A stretch of 64,000 nt of DNA, taken from contig BDDD01002653.1 of the NCBI GenBank assembly GCA_001972305.1, positions 5,397 to 69,396 on the forward strand. Direction: 5' to 3'. Origin of the DNA: Cephalotus follicularis. Taxonomy: Eukaryota > Streptophyta > Magnoliopsida > Oxalidales > Cephalotaceae. Numbering within the stretch: the stretch's first letter is position 1; each line of letters opens with the position of its first letter. The position numbers and the translations under genes are program-made. Of the stretch, positions 35,206-46,456 are shown one piece after another. The notes below the pieces were generated by a model. It ran no database searches. It saw only the letters and a list, made by a program, of their open reading frames with translations, and was not told the DNA's origin.

Positions 35206-36463
35206 TTCCAACAGATGGATGTGAATACTACCTTCCTCAATGGAAACATTGAAGAAGACAGTGATATGACCCAGCCTTAGGGTTTCATATCCAGTGGTGA
35301 AGACCACAAAGTGTGCAAGCTGTAAAGGTCCATTTATGGACTAAAGCAAGCGTTGAGGATATGGAATATCCGATTCGATCAGGCTATCAAGGAGTTTGAT
35401 TTCCTAAAGAACTAGGAAGAATCTTGTGTATACAAGAAGACAAGTGGGAGCTCAGTGACTTTTGTAGCCTTATACGTCGATGACATATCACTCATTGGGA
35501 ATGACGTTAATATGCTCTTGGACGTAAAAGCATGGTTATCCACAGTTTTCTCCATGAAAGACTTGGGAGAAGCCTCTTATATTTTAGGGATAAAAGTATA
35601 TAGAGATAGACAAATAGGATGCCCGGATTTTTCCAGTCTTTATATTTTGACAAAGTGCTAAAGAGGTTTAGCTTGAAGAATTCAAAGAGAGGTTTTATAC
35701 CACTATGTCATGGAATCCCCCTCTCTAAATAGATGTCTCCCAAGACACCTGAAGAGAAGCAGAGGATGATGCATATTCCTTATGCCTCAGCAATAGGAAG
35801 CATCATGTATGCGATGCTCTGCACTAGACCTGATATTGCTTATGCTGTAAGTGTTACAAGCAGATATCAGTCAGATCCAGGTGAGGGTCACCGGAAAGCT
35901 GTCAAGGACATCCTAAACTACCTTAATAGGATTAAGGATTTGTTCCTAGTATATGGAGGACAAGGTTTGAATATTCATGGTTTTACTGACTCTAATTTTC
36001 AAATAGATGTGGATGACTCAAAGTCAACCTCGGGGTTTGTATTCAGCTTAAATGGTGGAGCAGTGAGTTGGAAAAGTTCCAACCACTGCATATTCAATCA
36101 CAGAGGCTGAATATATAGCGGCATCTGAAGCAGTTAAAGAAGGTGTTTGGATGAAGAAGTTCATCTCCGATCTTGGTTTCGTTCCTACCATTGAGGACCC
36201 GGTATCGATATAATGTGACAACAATGGAACCATAGCTCAGGCTAAGGAACCAAGGTCACAAGCCAAATCAAAACATATTATGCGGTGCTTTCATCTGATA
36301 CAGGAAATCGTAGAACTAGGGGATATAAAGATGGAACGAGTACAGGGGAAGATAACATAGCAGACCCACTGACAAAAACTTTGGCGCGAGGAGTCTTTGA
36401 GTGTCATCCCTCGGGGATGGGTGTGAGACACAATGGCAACTGGCTTCAGTCCTAGTGGGAGAT
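35206..36463 (+). pseudogene. copia element 2 RT and RNase H, 5' truncated
   Basis: RT starts at the conserved QMDV (about 35210). It has the intact catalytic box LYVDDISLIGND (about 35467-35500) and LGIKVYRD. RNase H-side motifs are TPEEKQRMMHIPYASAIGS, MLCTRPDIAYAVS, TDSNFQIDVDDSKSTSGFVF and EDNIADPLTKTL (about 36350-36390). In-frame stops at about 35296, 35413 and 35659 and frameshifts near 35620-35730 and 36100 break it. Gag, protease and integrase are missing. Polypurine tract AGTGGGAGAT at 36454-36463. Confidence 0.88.
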
Positions 36464-37398
36464 TGTTAGAGATAAGTCCTGCTAGCAGTTGCCATATCTT
36501 GTTATATGTAAACTTATCTTTAATGATATTCGGTAAATGTATATTTCATTATCAATGACAACGAGTTCATTTAATGTATTAATGTGCGCATTAATATTTG
36601 AATGTCCTAAGATTAATGCTGGAGGACCCAAATTCTTGATGAGATCAAGAAGTGAGAATTGGAACCTCGGTAAGATTTATTCTTAAATCTTCCTGATCAT
36701 AGGATTAAGTACTCAGGCATAATAAATCCAATAAGACTGGCATGTACAATGCCAGCTCGTTTAGAGGGTGACTGATCTCATAAGTCATCTTGTGGAGACA
36801 AGGGCAATTGATTGATTGCAGGAATCACAATTTAATTCTACGGCCAGTGTAATAATGAACCTAAACAGTCACACACAATACAAGTGTCGATCTCCAATAA
36901 CAGGGTGTGAATTAGAGTTACACACCAAATAAACCATGAGATGATTTATTTAGAAGGGAAATTAGGCCTAGACAAGACAAGATCATGACTAGGTCAAATA
37001 CTTAAGTGTTAAGGAACACTTGGATATTTTCGTACACATTATTGTCTCCTAATATATAACTTACTAGCATAAGTTGTTAGGAGACTTCTAACTATTTCTA
37101 CAAGGTTGGGCCAAAGAAGGAGATCAAGAGAAAGAGTTCCTCTTGCATCATAAGGCTTGGAACTAGAAGAAAATAAGGAGATCTCTTTGTGTGGACAATT
37201 TTATAGGCATTCCTACCCTTGGAAGCTCACCTTCGATCTTAAAGGAACTTGAAGGAAGGAGTGGCTCCATCACGTGAGTTCAAATTTTCTTATAACGTGA
37301 GAATTTGATTCTAATGTATGTAAACAACCTACTTAAGCATCAATGATCCTTGGAGAATGATTGGTTTTGTAAAGGAAATTTTTTTAAACCTACTCTGT
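36464..37398 (+). repeat. copia element 2 3' LTR, left part
   Basis: Starts TGTTAGAGATAAGTCC. The same LTR family recurs at 51671. It is interrupted by the solo LTR at 37399; sequence after 40000 should continue it, but its end was not identified. Confidence 0.8.
37394..37398. other. target-site duplication of solo LTR, left
   Basis: TCTGT, identical to 39996-40000. Confidence 0.9.
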
Positions 37399-37538
37399 TG
37401 TCACACCCCGTTTTTCCCAAGAGGTCAACATCAAAAGCGGTAAAGCAATCAACACAAAATAATTCAGCTCATGCGATAAACGAATAAACAAAACCTTCGG
37501 TAGCGGAAGCAACAACATGAAAAGCTGAATTTAAACAT

Positions 37539-37566
37539 GTATCACGCATCCCATACTACGTGATAC
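37539..37566 (-). other. covarying hairpin, copy in solo LTR
   Basis: Stem GTATCACG / CGTGATAC (8 perfect pairs) around loop TAGTATGGGATG. Confidence 0.75.
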
Positions 37567-37787
37567 CCAACAAGTTTGTAATAAAAACCCAACATCATAG
37601 TCGATCGCCCAAAACGGAGCGTGATAAAACAGTACAGGATAACAAATAAACCATGTTACAACTATCCAGTTTACATAGTCATTGTTCATTCATTACATAA
37701 AACAAGAGAAATAGCTTGGTCTTCTCCTTAAGTCTCCTTGTGTGCTCCATATCAAAACCCACTCCATCAATCTGTTACAGTAGGGGT

Positions 37788-37812
37788 TTAGCCTTTGTCC
37801 TCACTCGGCTAA
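37788..37812 (-). other. TTAGCC hairpin, copy in solo LTR
   Basis: Sense TTAGCC - GAGTGAGGACAAA - GGCTAA, perfect stem. Confidence 0.7.
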
Positions 37813-38619
37813 GTAGAAAAGTTTATGTATACAGTTCAAGGTCAAAGGTAACGCGTATCATGAATGAATGCATAGTGATGCAGTATGGCATGTAATTTTC
37901 ATAGTCAATATATCTCCGTATGTATATATAAAAATATATGCATGATCACAGTGCAGGTATAACCTGATAAGTTATATCAACACAAGCAGTAAAATGTACC
38001 AAAAGGAACCAGACAAACCAGTCGTCATAACTGTCACCACCTCCTGGCCCCAACGTCATACACTCTTACTCCAACCCCGTTTGCGAACGGCTTGGAGCAA
38101 GTCCTCCGTACGTTGTTTAGCACGACGACTAAACCAATAGCAGGTTACTAGCACAGTGGCTAAGTAATCAACAGGTTATTAGCACAACGGCTAATAATCA
38201 ACAGGCACAAGCATTGCACAGTACAAGTCAAGCAATAAAATATAATTACTTGATCAAATATATTTGTTTAAAATATATTACTCCGTTCACAAGTTGTGAT
38301 AAGTTATAAAACTTAAAACAATACATTTGATTGTGTAACCAATCCTTTAAAACATTTCTTCGTCTTTGGAAATACTTCCCCAATCATTTCGAAAATATAT
38401 AAAATCATATGTTGACAAATATACATTTTCGTACAATAATGATTTTAGTAATCATGCAAGTTTTCCAAGATGGTTAATATATTTTGGAAATCAACCATAA
38501 TGCAATTCACAGTATAGTAGCAGTTCAAATGCAGGACAAACATATGCTCAGAATGAACCTAGGGTTGTTGGTAGTTAACCTAGGCCTATCACCTTCTCTA
38601 AAGGTTCAGTTTTTGTTAT

Positions 38620-38840
38620 AACAGTCGGCTGTTTTTTTGTAACAGTCCGCTGGATCCTTGAGTCAGTCAACTGTTCTTCCCCAACAGTCGACTTGTTCAT
38701 CACGAGTAATCACTAGTCGACTGTCTTCCTTCGACAGCCGACTGTTCTGGGTAAAAATGCATGCACAGTCGATTGTTCTTACTAGACAGTCGGCTGGATG
38801 ATCGAGTAGTCGACTGTTTTACTTAAACAGTCGGCTGTTC
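38620..38840 (-). repeat. GTCGAC-core array, solo LTR, distal
   Basis: About nine copies of cagtcgactg and variants (cagtcggctg, cagtcaactg, cagccgactg). Confidence 0.8.
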
Positions 38841-39677
38841 TGGGCTGGACAGTACCAGTAATTCACTTCTAAATCCATTCAACAAGCAATTGAAACTTAT
38901 CCACACATATTCAGACCCCAGAATATTACCAGTAATCATATCATGGTCTAAAACACATCTAACTTCATGCATTATTCTCCGTTTTCATTGTAATTCAAAT
39001 GAAACCCAAACATGGTATTGCATAAAAACCAAACCAAAACTCCATCCAAAACTCAGTGTGCATGTTAGGTTATTTATTAACATTAACCACAACATTAACA
39101 CAGAAGTCCAAAGCCAAACAACTACACCATTCATTTATAACATCATTACTCTTAAACTCAAAATGCATGCATAGAATTCTCTACTATTTCCCCAACCTTA
39201 GATTTGAAGTTAGAAATCGGAAGTCCACCTCTTTGTGTCTCCTTCCCAGTGTCTTTGAGCCTCCCAGTAGCTCCAACTCCAATTCCAGTAGCTCCAAGAA
39301 CAGTCCACTAGTTCCAATCCGAGCTCCAAGCTTACCAATGGAGAATCCTCTCAATTTCTCAATATTTCCTCTCTCAATTTCTCTGGTTCTTTGGTCTTTC
39401 AGTGTCTGGACGAGAGGAGTAAGGAGAGGTGTTTTATGCAGAGACTTTTCTCTTCCCTTCTCCCATAGCTCCCTCACATGGCACTAAATGCCACCCTCCC
39501 TTCTAACACTTGCATGCACACACACATGTCATTCCACCCCTTTCCCGCAGTTTTTGCAGGTTCTAGCAGTCATGTGCATGGCATACACGTTTCATCTATC
39601 ATCAGATGGCGCCTGCAAGATGCTTTTATCAGTGGCTGCATGTGATCTCGTCACATGCAAATAAAACAGAGCACGAT

Positions 39678-39830
39678 CCAGTCGGCTGCCTTTCCCTGGC
39701 AGTCAGCTGTTCGCCTAGCAGTCTGTTGCCAAGTATCACGACAGTTGGCCAGTCGACTGGTTCATCCCAGCAGTCGACTGCTTCCACACGCAGTCAGCCA
39801 GCCAGCTGGTCTGTTGTGCCAGTCGACTGC
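39678..39830 (-). repeat. GTCGAC-core array, solo LTR, proximal
   Basis: Six copies, including perfect CAGTCGACTG at 39771-39780, about 165-320 bp from the LTR start. Confidence 0.8.
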
Positions 39831-39995
39831 CTCCCGTATAGTTACCAAGTAATCACACTTCTAAGTATATAATCGACTTAATATCCACATCAACATCATC
39901 AAATTCGGAAAAAAAAAACCATCATTTTATTAATTCCACAAATAAAGCACATTTACATTGTGAAATTACAATACATGAAATTTCCAGGCGTTACA

Positions 39996-40000
39996 TCTGT
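39996..40000. other. target-site duplication of solo LTR, right
   Basis: TCTGT, identical to 37394-37398. Confidence 0.9.
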
Positions 40001-40690
40001 ATGCTAGCCAAAATTTTAACTTGAGTTTCTTTACAATTCCAATTCCACCATAAATGTACCGTGTAGACCTAGTATAGTCATATTGGATCTGATATTGATG
40101 CCCCGTTATAGCAGAATCTACCTTCCAAAGATAAATGTAGAGACAATAGCCACCAGGGTCATCAAAGCGCCCCTGGACAAATCAATCATGTCTCCTTTAT
40201 GAAGGCGCATGATAAAGTATTCTTCAAAGAACTAAGGATTGGAAAATACTAATTTTCCAAGCCAGTGTGGCACTTCCATAATATTTTGGTGCAACGCTAT
40301 GGACCTTTTTCAAAGTGTAAACATTATCTCCCTATGCTTGAGTTATAATAACAGAATAACAAAAGCACAAACTTCCAAAGTGTTAGAGCGATTGTTCTTT
40401 GAACAACACAAAAGAATCATTTTGACATGTGGACCGAATGCACTTGTGCCAGAATACCAATCGCTTCAGCTTACAATCCTTTTACCAGAACACCAATCAT
40501 GTCAAGCCAAGATTCTTGCGCCAGAATATCAATCGTTTCAAGCTATATCCTTTGTATCACAATATTAAATCTCTGGAACCATAGATTTTGTGCCACATGT
40601 CCATAGCTGTTTATGACTCATAATTACAATGGTAGTTTCGAGGCCCTAAATCGCACTCTGCATTTAATTTGTGACTCTTGAATATCCCGA
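40001..40690. other. unassigned DNA, no gene seen
   Basis: It may hold the rest of the copia 2 LTR and the end of the Tat-like element. At 40430-40560 a short tandem-like repeat appears (accagaataccaatcgtttcaag-type wording, three degenerate copies of about 35-40 bp). No supported coding frame. Confidence 0.5.
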
Positions 40691-40701
40691 TGTTTTAATA
40701 A

Positions 40702-40709
40702 TATAAATA
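40702..40709 (+). promoter_or_regulatory. TATA box upstream of the PMD frame
   Basis: TATAAATA, followed about 30 bp later by a long pyrimidine-rich leader and by coding-like sequence from about 40860. It fits a dedicated promoter for the plus-strand frame. Confidence 0.5.
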
Positions 40710-40860
40710 GAGCTTTACCACACCATCTTTTTCTCCTTACTTTCATTTTTGTTTTACCAGAGAACGATTTAGCAACTTTTTTCTTTCTTAGCATTTCCTT
40801 ACTTACCTTCTTCGTTCAACCTCTTGTTTCTTTTCTCAAACATCTTTACCAAATATTCCA

Positions 40861-42560
40861 ATGAGTACCGCATTCTTGCTCACACCATTCTTAACGACAA
40901 GAAGAAGGTTCCAGTGGTCCCCCCACTATAGGCTTGGAAAAATGTCTCATTGTGCGCAGAGAGTTTCCGGGAGGAGGTGAAGCTTTAAACCACTACACTA
41001 GTACCCCTCGTCTCTTCTAAGACTTTTTTATTCACTATAGATGAATGCTCTAGCGTTAATGTTCCTCGCCCTGGGTCTATCCTATGCCTATGACATGGGA
41101 GGGGTGACTTCAATCTTTCTCAGGTTGAGCCTGCTTGTCACCCATACAGTGGTTGGACGGAATGGACTGGATACATTTTAGGAAAATTCAAGTCCAAACT
41201 GGATTATATGGGCATAACAGATGAAGTGACGTTGTGCCAAGATTTGGATATGTTCCGGGATAAATGAGAGCTTGAACACTTTCATAAGCATATGGTGCTC
41301 TTAAATGCACACCTTTGTAGCAGCCTAGGGCAACTAGCACCTTAAACTCGCACCTTTGTAGTGGCCTGGGGCTACTTTACTGTCACTCTTGAGACATCAT
41401 GGCATTATACCACCTCGCTGTTGTTGGGAAAATGGGGCCTTCTAATATTGGTCTAAAAGAAATTGAACAAAAACAAGTAGCAAACCTCTGCCGCCTGATC
41501 ACAGTAGCTGGGAAGCATCATTCCAAAATAGTCCTTGAAGGTAAGACAACACATTCAGCTCCACCTAAGCGCCCCTCTTTGAATAGTTTGATCAGATACT
41601 TCTTAAAGGAGGTGATTAAGTACAATGGGGCATTCGAAGGCCAGGGTTTCAAATCAGAGTTGGAACTCATCACCTTTTTAGCCACGTGGCTGTCAAGGTA
41701 CATTTTTCCTGGAAATCTCCAAAATGGAATGAGCCAGCATGTATTTCCTTTATCATTGAAGTTGGCCAAAGGGATAAGTTTTTGCTTGGTCCATGCTTTT
41801 TTGGGCACACTCTACGAGCTCCTGGACCAATCTTGAGAGACAATGGAGGGCTCAAATGGAAAATAAATTCATCTGTCTTTTGTTGATACCGTCATCCTAC
41901 AATATGGGAGCGGTTCCCATGTTTGGCCAAGCCCATGGCTACGGCGAGCAATGAAGAGCCTAACTTCCTTGCCGTGAGGTGGTCGGGGATAAAGAAGTAC
42001 ATGAATGTGAAAGGATTATTGGATAATGAAAATGAGTTCTAATTCTACCCTTACACCAAAGACACAGGAAAGTTCAAGGCGATGATAAATCCGAGGATTG
42101 ATTGGGTGGTAAAGATGGCAAGGGAAGGGCTCCATCATGACCCTAATCGGGAAACGATCCTGATATTTTTCCCGGGTCTTGTGTTGGCTATGTTTGAAGG
42201 AACCACAAGTCAATCAGTGGGGAATCTGCTAACTGCAGGAGTGTGTTCTCCCACTTTCGTGGCTCACCAATTGGGTAGGGACTGTATAAATTTACCCCTG
42301 CTCCCCGTGACATCAATCACGTGCTTGAGAAATTCCACTATATCGCATATGCGAATGCATTTATTGAGGCTCTGCAACTAAGATTTCCTGGAAGACGAAG
42401 GGTGGGTAAAGTAGCTCCCCATGACATCAATGACATGATTTTTTCATGTCTTTTGTCTAAGCGAAACCTTAAGACATCAGTGGTTGGGGAAGAGAAGGAA
42501 TAGGTAACGTTCCACCTTGTTAGGGCACGTAGAAGAGCGCCCATAGCATTTAAAGGAGGC
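40861..42560 (+). pseudogene. plant mobile domain (PMD) protein, N-terminal part, broken
   Basis: Coding-like from about 40862 (EYRILAHTILNDKKKVPVVPP), with the clearest part at 41399-41836. That part holds VVGKMGPSNI, EQKQVANLCRL and ELITFLATWLSRYIFPG, then a VFPLSLKLAKG block ending AFLGTLYELLD, which matches the plant mobile domain (aminotransferase-like) pattern. A second block (42082-42340: PRIDWVVKMAREG, FVAHQLG) follows in another frame. Several stops and shifts. PMD proteins occur both as host proteins and inside plant transposons; their function is unclear. Here the setting points to a transposon ORF. Confidence 0.7.
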
Positions 42561-43145
42561 ACCCTCGATGTATCTGATGGAGGCGCCCATGCTTAAAGTC
42601 CCCATTCTTCTCAAACTTTCATTTTTCATATTTTTTTATGTGGATTTTACATTGAGCAGATATAGTTATGCAACATTCTTGAATATTCATTGGTGTAGAG
42701 GAGCCAATTCCTCTTAAGAGTTTGGTGCTACTGAGCCTCCGCACACCCAACTGATGAACACAGATTATTCCCAAACCAACTTTGGCATACTTCGAGGCAC
42801 ACACTGGGGTGTGAGTCTTCTGGATGCTGTGTCCCTACTCCTTACCCCTCTTCTTTGTCAAGGCTCTTCGTGACCCAGGATGACTTTGTAGTGCCAGCCT
42901 GGGTGAAGCAACTGGTCCTTAAGCTTGCGTATAGTCCCCCCTAGACTCCCAAACATTCAACCCCCTCAAGTGTTAAGTTGGTCCTCGTAGATGATTCAGG
43001 TAGTCGCTCTTAGACTTTATTTCTGTGTTGAAGACCCATTCTTCCCACACTTTCTATCTCTCATTCTTCTTTTTTTAAGCCTTCTTTTGTATCTTATGGA
43101 CTTGGCAAAAAAATTTCTTTTACAAAGGATGAGGGCGTTAATTAG
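42561..43145. other. unassigned DNA between PMD frame and copia LTR
   Basis: T-rich 3' part without clear coding signal. It may be the linker of the PMD protein, in too decayed a state to read. Confidence 0.4.
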
Positions 43146-44310
43146 TGTTAGATAGGGGTGTCCCTACAAGCCATGAGGTGGCTACATCCATATGTATTTT
43201 ACATATGATAAACTCTTTGTCCATACATTCTTAGTTCCATTCATGTTCTATTGTGCATATTCAGTAAGATTGGCATTTTTCTATATGTATTATCCCAAAC
43301 CGTCGATACGGATCAGTTAATCACCATATTAACAGAATACACCATTACCACCCTGTCGTTCGAGGGGTTGGATCTCGTGCCTGAGAGGTTATGAGAATGA
43401 GATCCTTACTCCCTTCTGAATAAATGTTCCAAGTCATAGGTTCACTTTCTTAGGGCAATTGATGAACCGCAAAGACTTGCCTTGTTATGATTGCTCCGAA
43501 TAGTTAGAAGAGGATGGTTTATGTCATTGCCATTTGGGTTTACCCTAAAGCTAATGCGGGATGCATGCTGGAGGCATGCCACCGAACCGACCCACCATAG
43601 AAACCCTATTTGCAGAGTCAACACCTTTGTCAATAGGATTCCTATTGTCTCGATAGTGTATAGCCAAAGGTGGCTGGTAGGCCACACTAGACCTGCGTTG
43701 TGTCCTTAGACCTAAGCGGCTGACATGGATTGTGTAGTAACAGCTTGACTTTGATGTCCGCCTTCCCCAGCACTATCCATGTGCTGGCAAAAGGGTTGTA
43801 CTTGGGCCTTGTTGGAGCTACATTGAGATGTATGGGCGAGTGAGCGATATTGGATCCTCACACCCGTGCTGAGGGTGACATGCTCTATAACATCTGTGAC
43901 CATTGTTGACTTAAGGTCCTAGCCAGGCACTTGGGAGATTGGAAACAAGAGGTTTCCTGAGATGTCTTCTGATAGTCTCAGTGCGTTCATAGAATTATAG
44001 TCATCACAGTTTTACCTTGGGTGACATTAATCCAAACCCTAGTTCACGGTTAGAATCGAGTATGACGAGGGATACATGACACATAAACCGATGACAGTGA
44101 TAAAGCACTGGTTAACCAGCTAACGCATGATAGACGTGGAACTTTGGTCCATGAATCTGGGGAATGATTGGATATCATACCGGGGCTGTTTTTATAGTCT
44201 ATGACTATTAGAGAATGGTCGTACAAAAAATTTGGGATGTTCTAGGAAATTTATCATTGTACTAGAATCTAACCAGGATTTTGGGTCCCGCCTGATTATT
44301 GGAGGAGTGA
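43146..44310 (+). repeat. copia LTR related to the element 1 LTR, probably solo
   Basis: Starts TGTTAGATAGGGGTGTCCCT and follows the LTR at 32757 for about 1.15 kb (shared blocks: GAGATCCTTACTCCC, AACCGACCCACCATAG, CCTTAGACCT, CAGGTCCCGCCTGATT-like). No polypurine tract precedes it and no PBS follows. The right end, beyond about 44310, was not fixed, nor was a target-site duplication (left flank ATTAG). Confidence 0.75.
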
Positions 44311-45739
44311 CGCATGCTGCACACATGCTCGCTTTGTGGTTAATCTAGTTTTTAACTAGTATATATTAATTTGACATTAGTGGTTTGTGTCTTTCTCCAC
44401 TGAATTGTCTTATTGATTTATAAAGAGAAACTATAGTGGGAGTATGTTAAAACATACAATGCGCGGGGGCATGATTTATTAAAGAGGGAGACATTAAAAC
44501 AAGGAGAGTGGCTTGGAATATGACATTACCAATTTTACATGCCAAAAGCGTCAGGTATGCGCTAAAATGGTGAGAGAGAATGATCTCGACCGAAGAAGGA
44601 AGGCGCATGGCACCGGCGGCCGGGAAAGAGGTGTGTATTCATCCACAGCGTGCCTCCTCCTCCTCTCTCTCTCCCTCTTTCTCCTTCACTTCTCTCTGGC
44701 GGAAAACTTGAGGTTTTGCCATCACCCACTGCCGACTTCTATTTCCATCTCCATTTATCACAATAGGTGTAGCCAATCTTTGGCTTTATCTATTTTGATC
44801 ATAGTCTAGAAGTTTTTCGTGTGTTTTTGGCTGGATCTTGAACACTAAGTCGACTCAGTCGATATGACGTGTTGGAGGCTGTGACTTGGCATTCCATTCA
44901 GAGTCAATGTGGATCTTAGGCGGCATCGAGCAGATCGAAAGATTTTATGGCAAATAGTGGCGAGACCGGAGCTCAGGCATCCTTGACAGAGCTCCGGTGA
45001 AGTGACTCAGTGGTGAGTTGTTGCGAGTCTTTGGTGGAGACGCATAGATCTGATTTTTCGTGGCAGAGTTGTGAAGCGGCCGGACTTGCTTTAGGTGAGT
45101 GAGTGGACTCATTGAGTTTGACTTGTCATTGGCTATGACCGCCAATTCTCTTGCGAGTCACAGCGGGTCTCAATCATCAGCGTGTAGATCAGGATTTTTG
45201 GTGACCGGTGATGGTGCGGCCGGTCCCTAATGATTTTAACGAAACTGTCGAGTCCAACTCAATGACTTTCCTTCACTGCCGACAGCGCCTGTGCGTTATG
45301 TGGCGCTTCCCACTGAGTCTCCGCCAGTAATGGGTAGATTAGCACTTTTGGAGACCGATGGCATTGTGGTCAGAGCTCCGGCAAAATGGAGAGAATCCAG
45401 CAGGAGCTCCAGTGATAGACAGTTGTTGCTGCAAGCTCATAGCGGCAAAGTGACGGAGCCTCCAATGTTGGTGTGGTTGCTACCTTTTTGTATTTATGGT
45501 TACCAAAGTGGATTTGATTTATAAATTTGTGTACGCTTGACAATTTTTATTGGTTCCATTGAATATTAAACGGAGATCCTTGGAATATTTTTTTTGGTAC
45601 TAAGATGTCAGTGTGAACCTTGAGTTACAGTCTTGGTGTTTTGAAAATTTTAAACTTATAGACACAAGCATCCTAGAGCTGAATCAACCGGGAACCCTAT
45701 CAGGTTTCCAACAATTAGAAGCTTTCGAAGAATGTTAAA
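44311..45739. other. unassigned DNA with possible LTR start
   Basis: At 44437-44447 ATAGTGGGAGTA precedes TGTTAAAACATAC (from about 44448), which looks like a polypurine tract and copia LTR start. No matching coding region lies upstream. A CT-rich microsatellite lies at 44647-44700. 44830-45480 is GC-richer and resembles the left part of LTR A in wording (gacttcgctg, gagttgactcagtgag). No gene supported. Confidence 0.4.
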
Positions 45740-46350
45740 ATGGAGGAGGCGTGTGAAGAAGGCACTGTGACGCCTTTAACTTCCCTTGATTCGCTTACCT
45801 TAGTTCAAGTGATCAATGCTTCTACAGATCCCATGGAGCATTCTCAAACATCTGTGGCCCAAGTTCTTGACGATTACGACAGTCCCCCCATTGTTGAGTC
45901 TGCCGGCAGTCTCAAAGTTAAAGAATGATGGCTTTGACTCCTTGAGAAGGCTGAAGAAATACATGATCCTATTGTGCCTTCTAGTTCACTGGGTCCTCGT
46001 TCGAAGGCGGTGGGCTTCAACCTTTTAGGGAAATTATTGTGTTATATTGCTACCGCCACGAACATGCACTTTGTTGTTGAGGATACAAGAGAAATGTTTG
46101 AAGCCTATGGGAGCCTTGGTCAAGTGTTTGGGTTTAACATTCCATGGGTGAGTGAGGGCATTGAGAGGATCTCCAATTCATTCAAAAGGAAATAAGTGAG
46201 GGCATTATGCCTTGAGAACATGAGAGCTTTCGAGACTGACAAGGCGAAGATCAAATAAGGTATTAACAAGGTTCTAGAATTCCTCAGAATGTTTCAAGGG
46301 ACAGAGGGAATGTTGAGGGACTTAGAGGGTGAAGAGAATGTTGTAACCTA
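45740..46350 (+). pseudogene. probable C-terminal part of the PMD frame
   Basis: Two overlapping frames read as one worn protein: a Thr/Ser/Val-rich start, then GPRSKAVGFNLLGKLLCYI and a helical, Lys/Glu-rich stretch with internal stops (about 46195 and 46256), to about 46350. I do not recognise a named domain. It ends about 110 bp from the 3' end of the minus-strand Tat polyprotein, in convergent orientation, and could be the end of the frame that starts at 40861. Confidence 0.45.
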
Positions 46351-46456
46351 GGGAGCACTTTTGTGTCTTGGAATTTTTGCATGAGATAGTGTACAAACAC
46401 CCTTTGAATATAGTGAAAATTTTCTTCGTGTATCTATTTTACTTGCCTTTATTTCA

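Larger units (their letters stand above)
37399..39995 (-). repeat. Tekay-like solo LTR, 2597 bp
   Basis: In sense it starts TGTAACGCCTGGAAA at 39995 and ends GGGGTGTGACA at 37399. Both ends carry the TG...CA rule and a perfect 5-bp direct repeat TCTGT, and there is no internal element. It contains both hairpins and two GTCGAC arrays. It arose by recombination between the two LTRs of a full element. Confidence 0.95.

Noticed and set aside
39056..39487. 143-codon plus frame in the solo LTR, Ser/Pro-rich
   Set aside because: Inside the LTR, antisense to it; low-complexity pyrimidine-rich DNA explains the composition.
44513..44809. Possible host exon with Leu/Ser-rich signal-like stretch
   Set aside because: The hydrophobic run is coded by a CT microsatellite; no splice structure or homologous domain seen.
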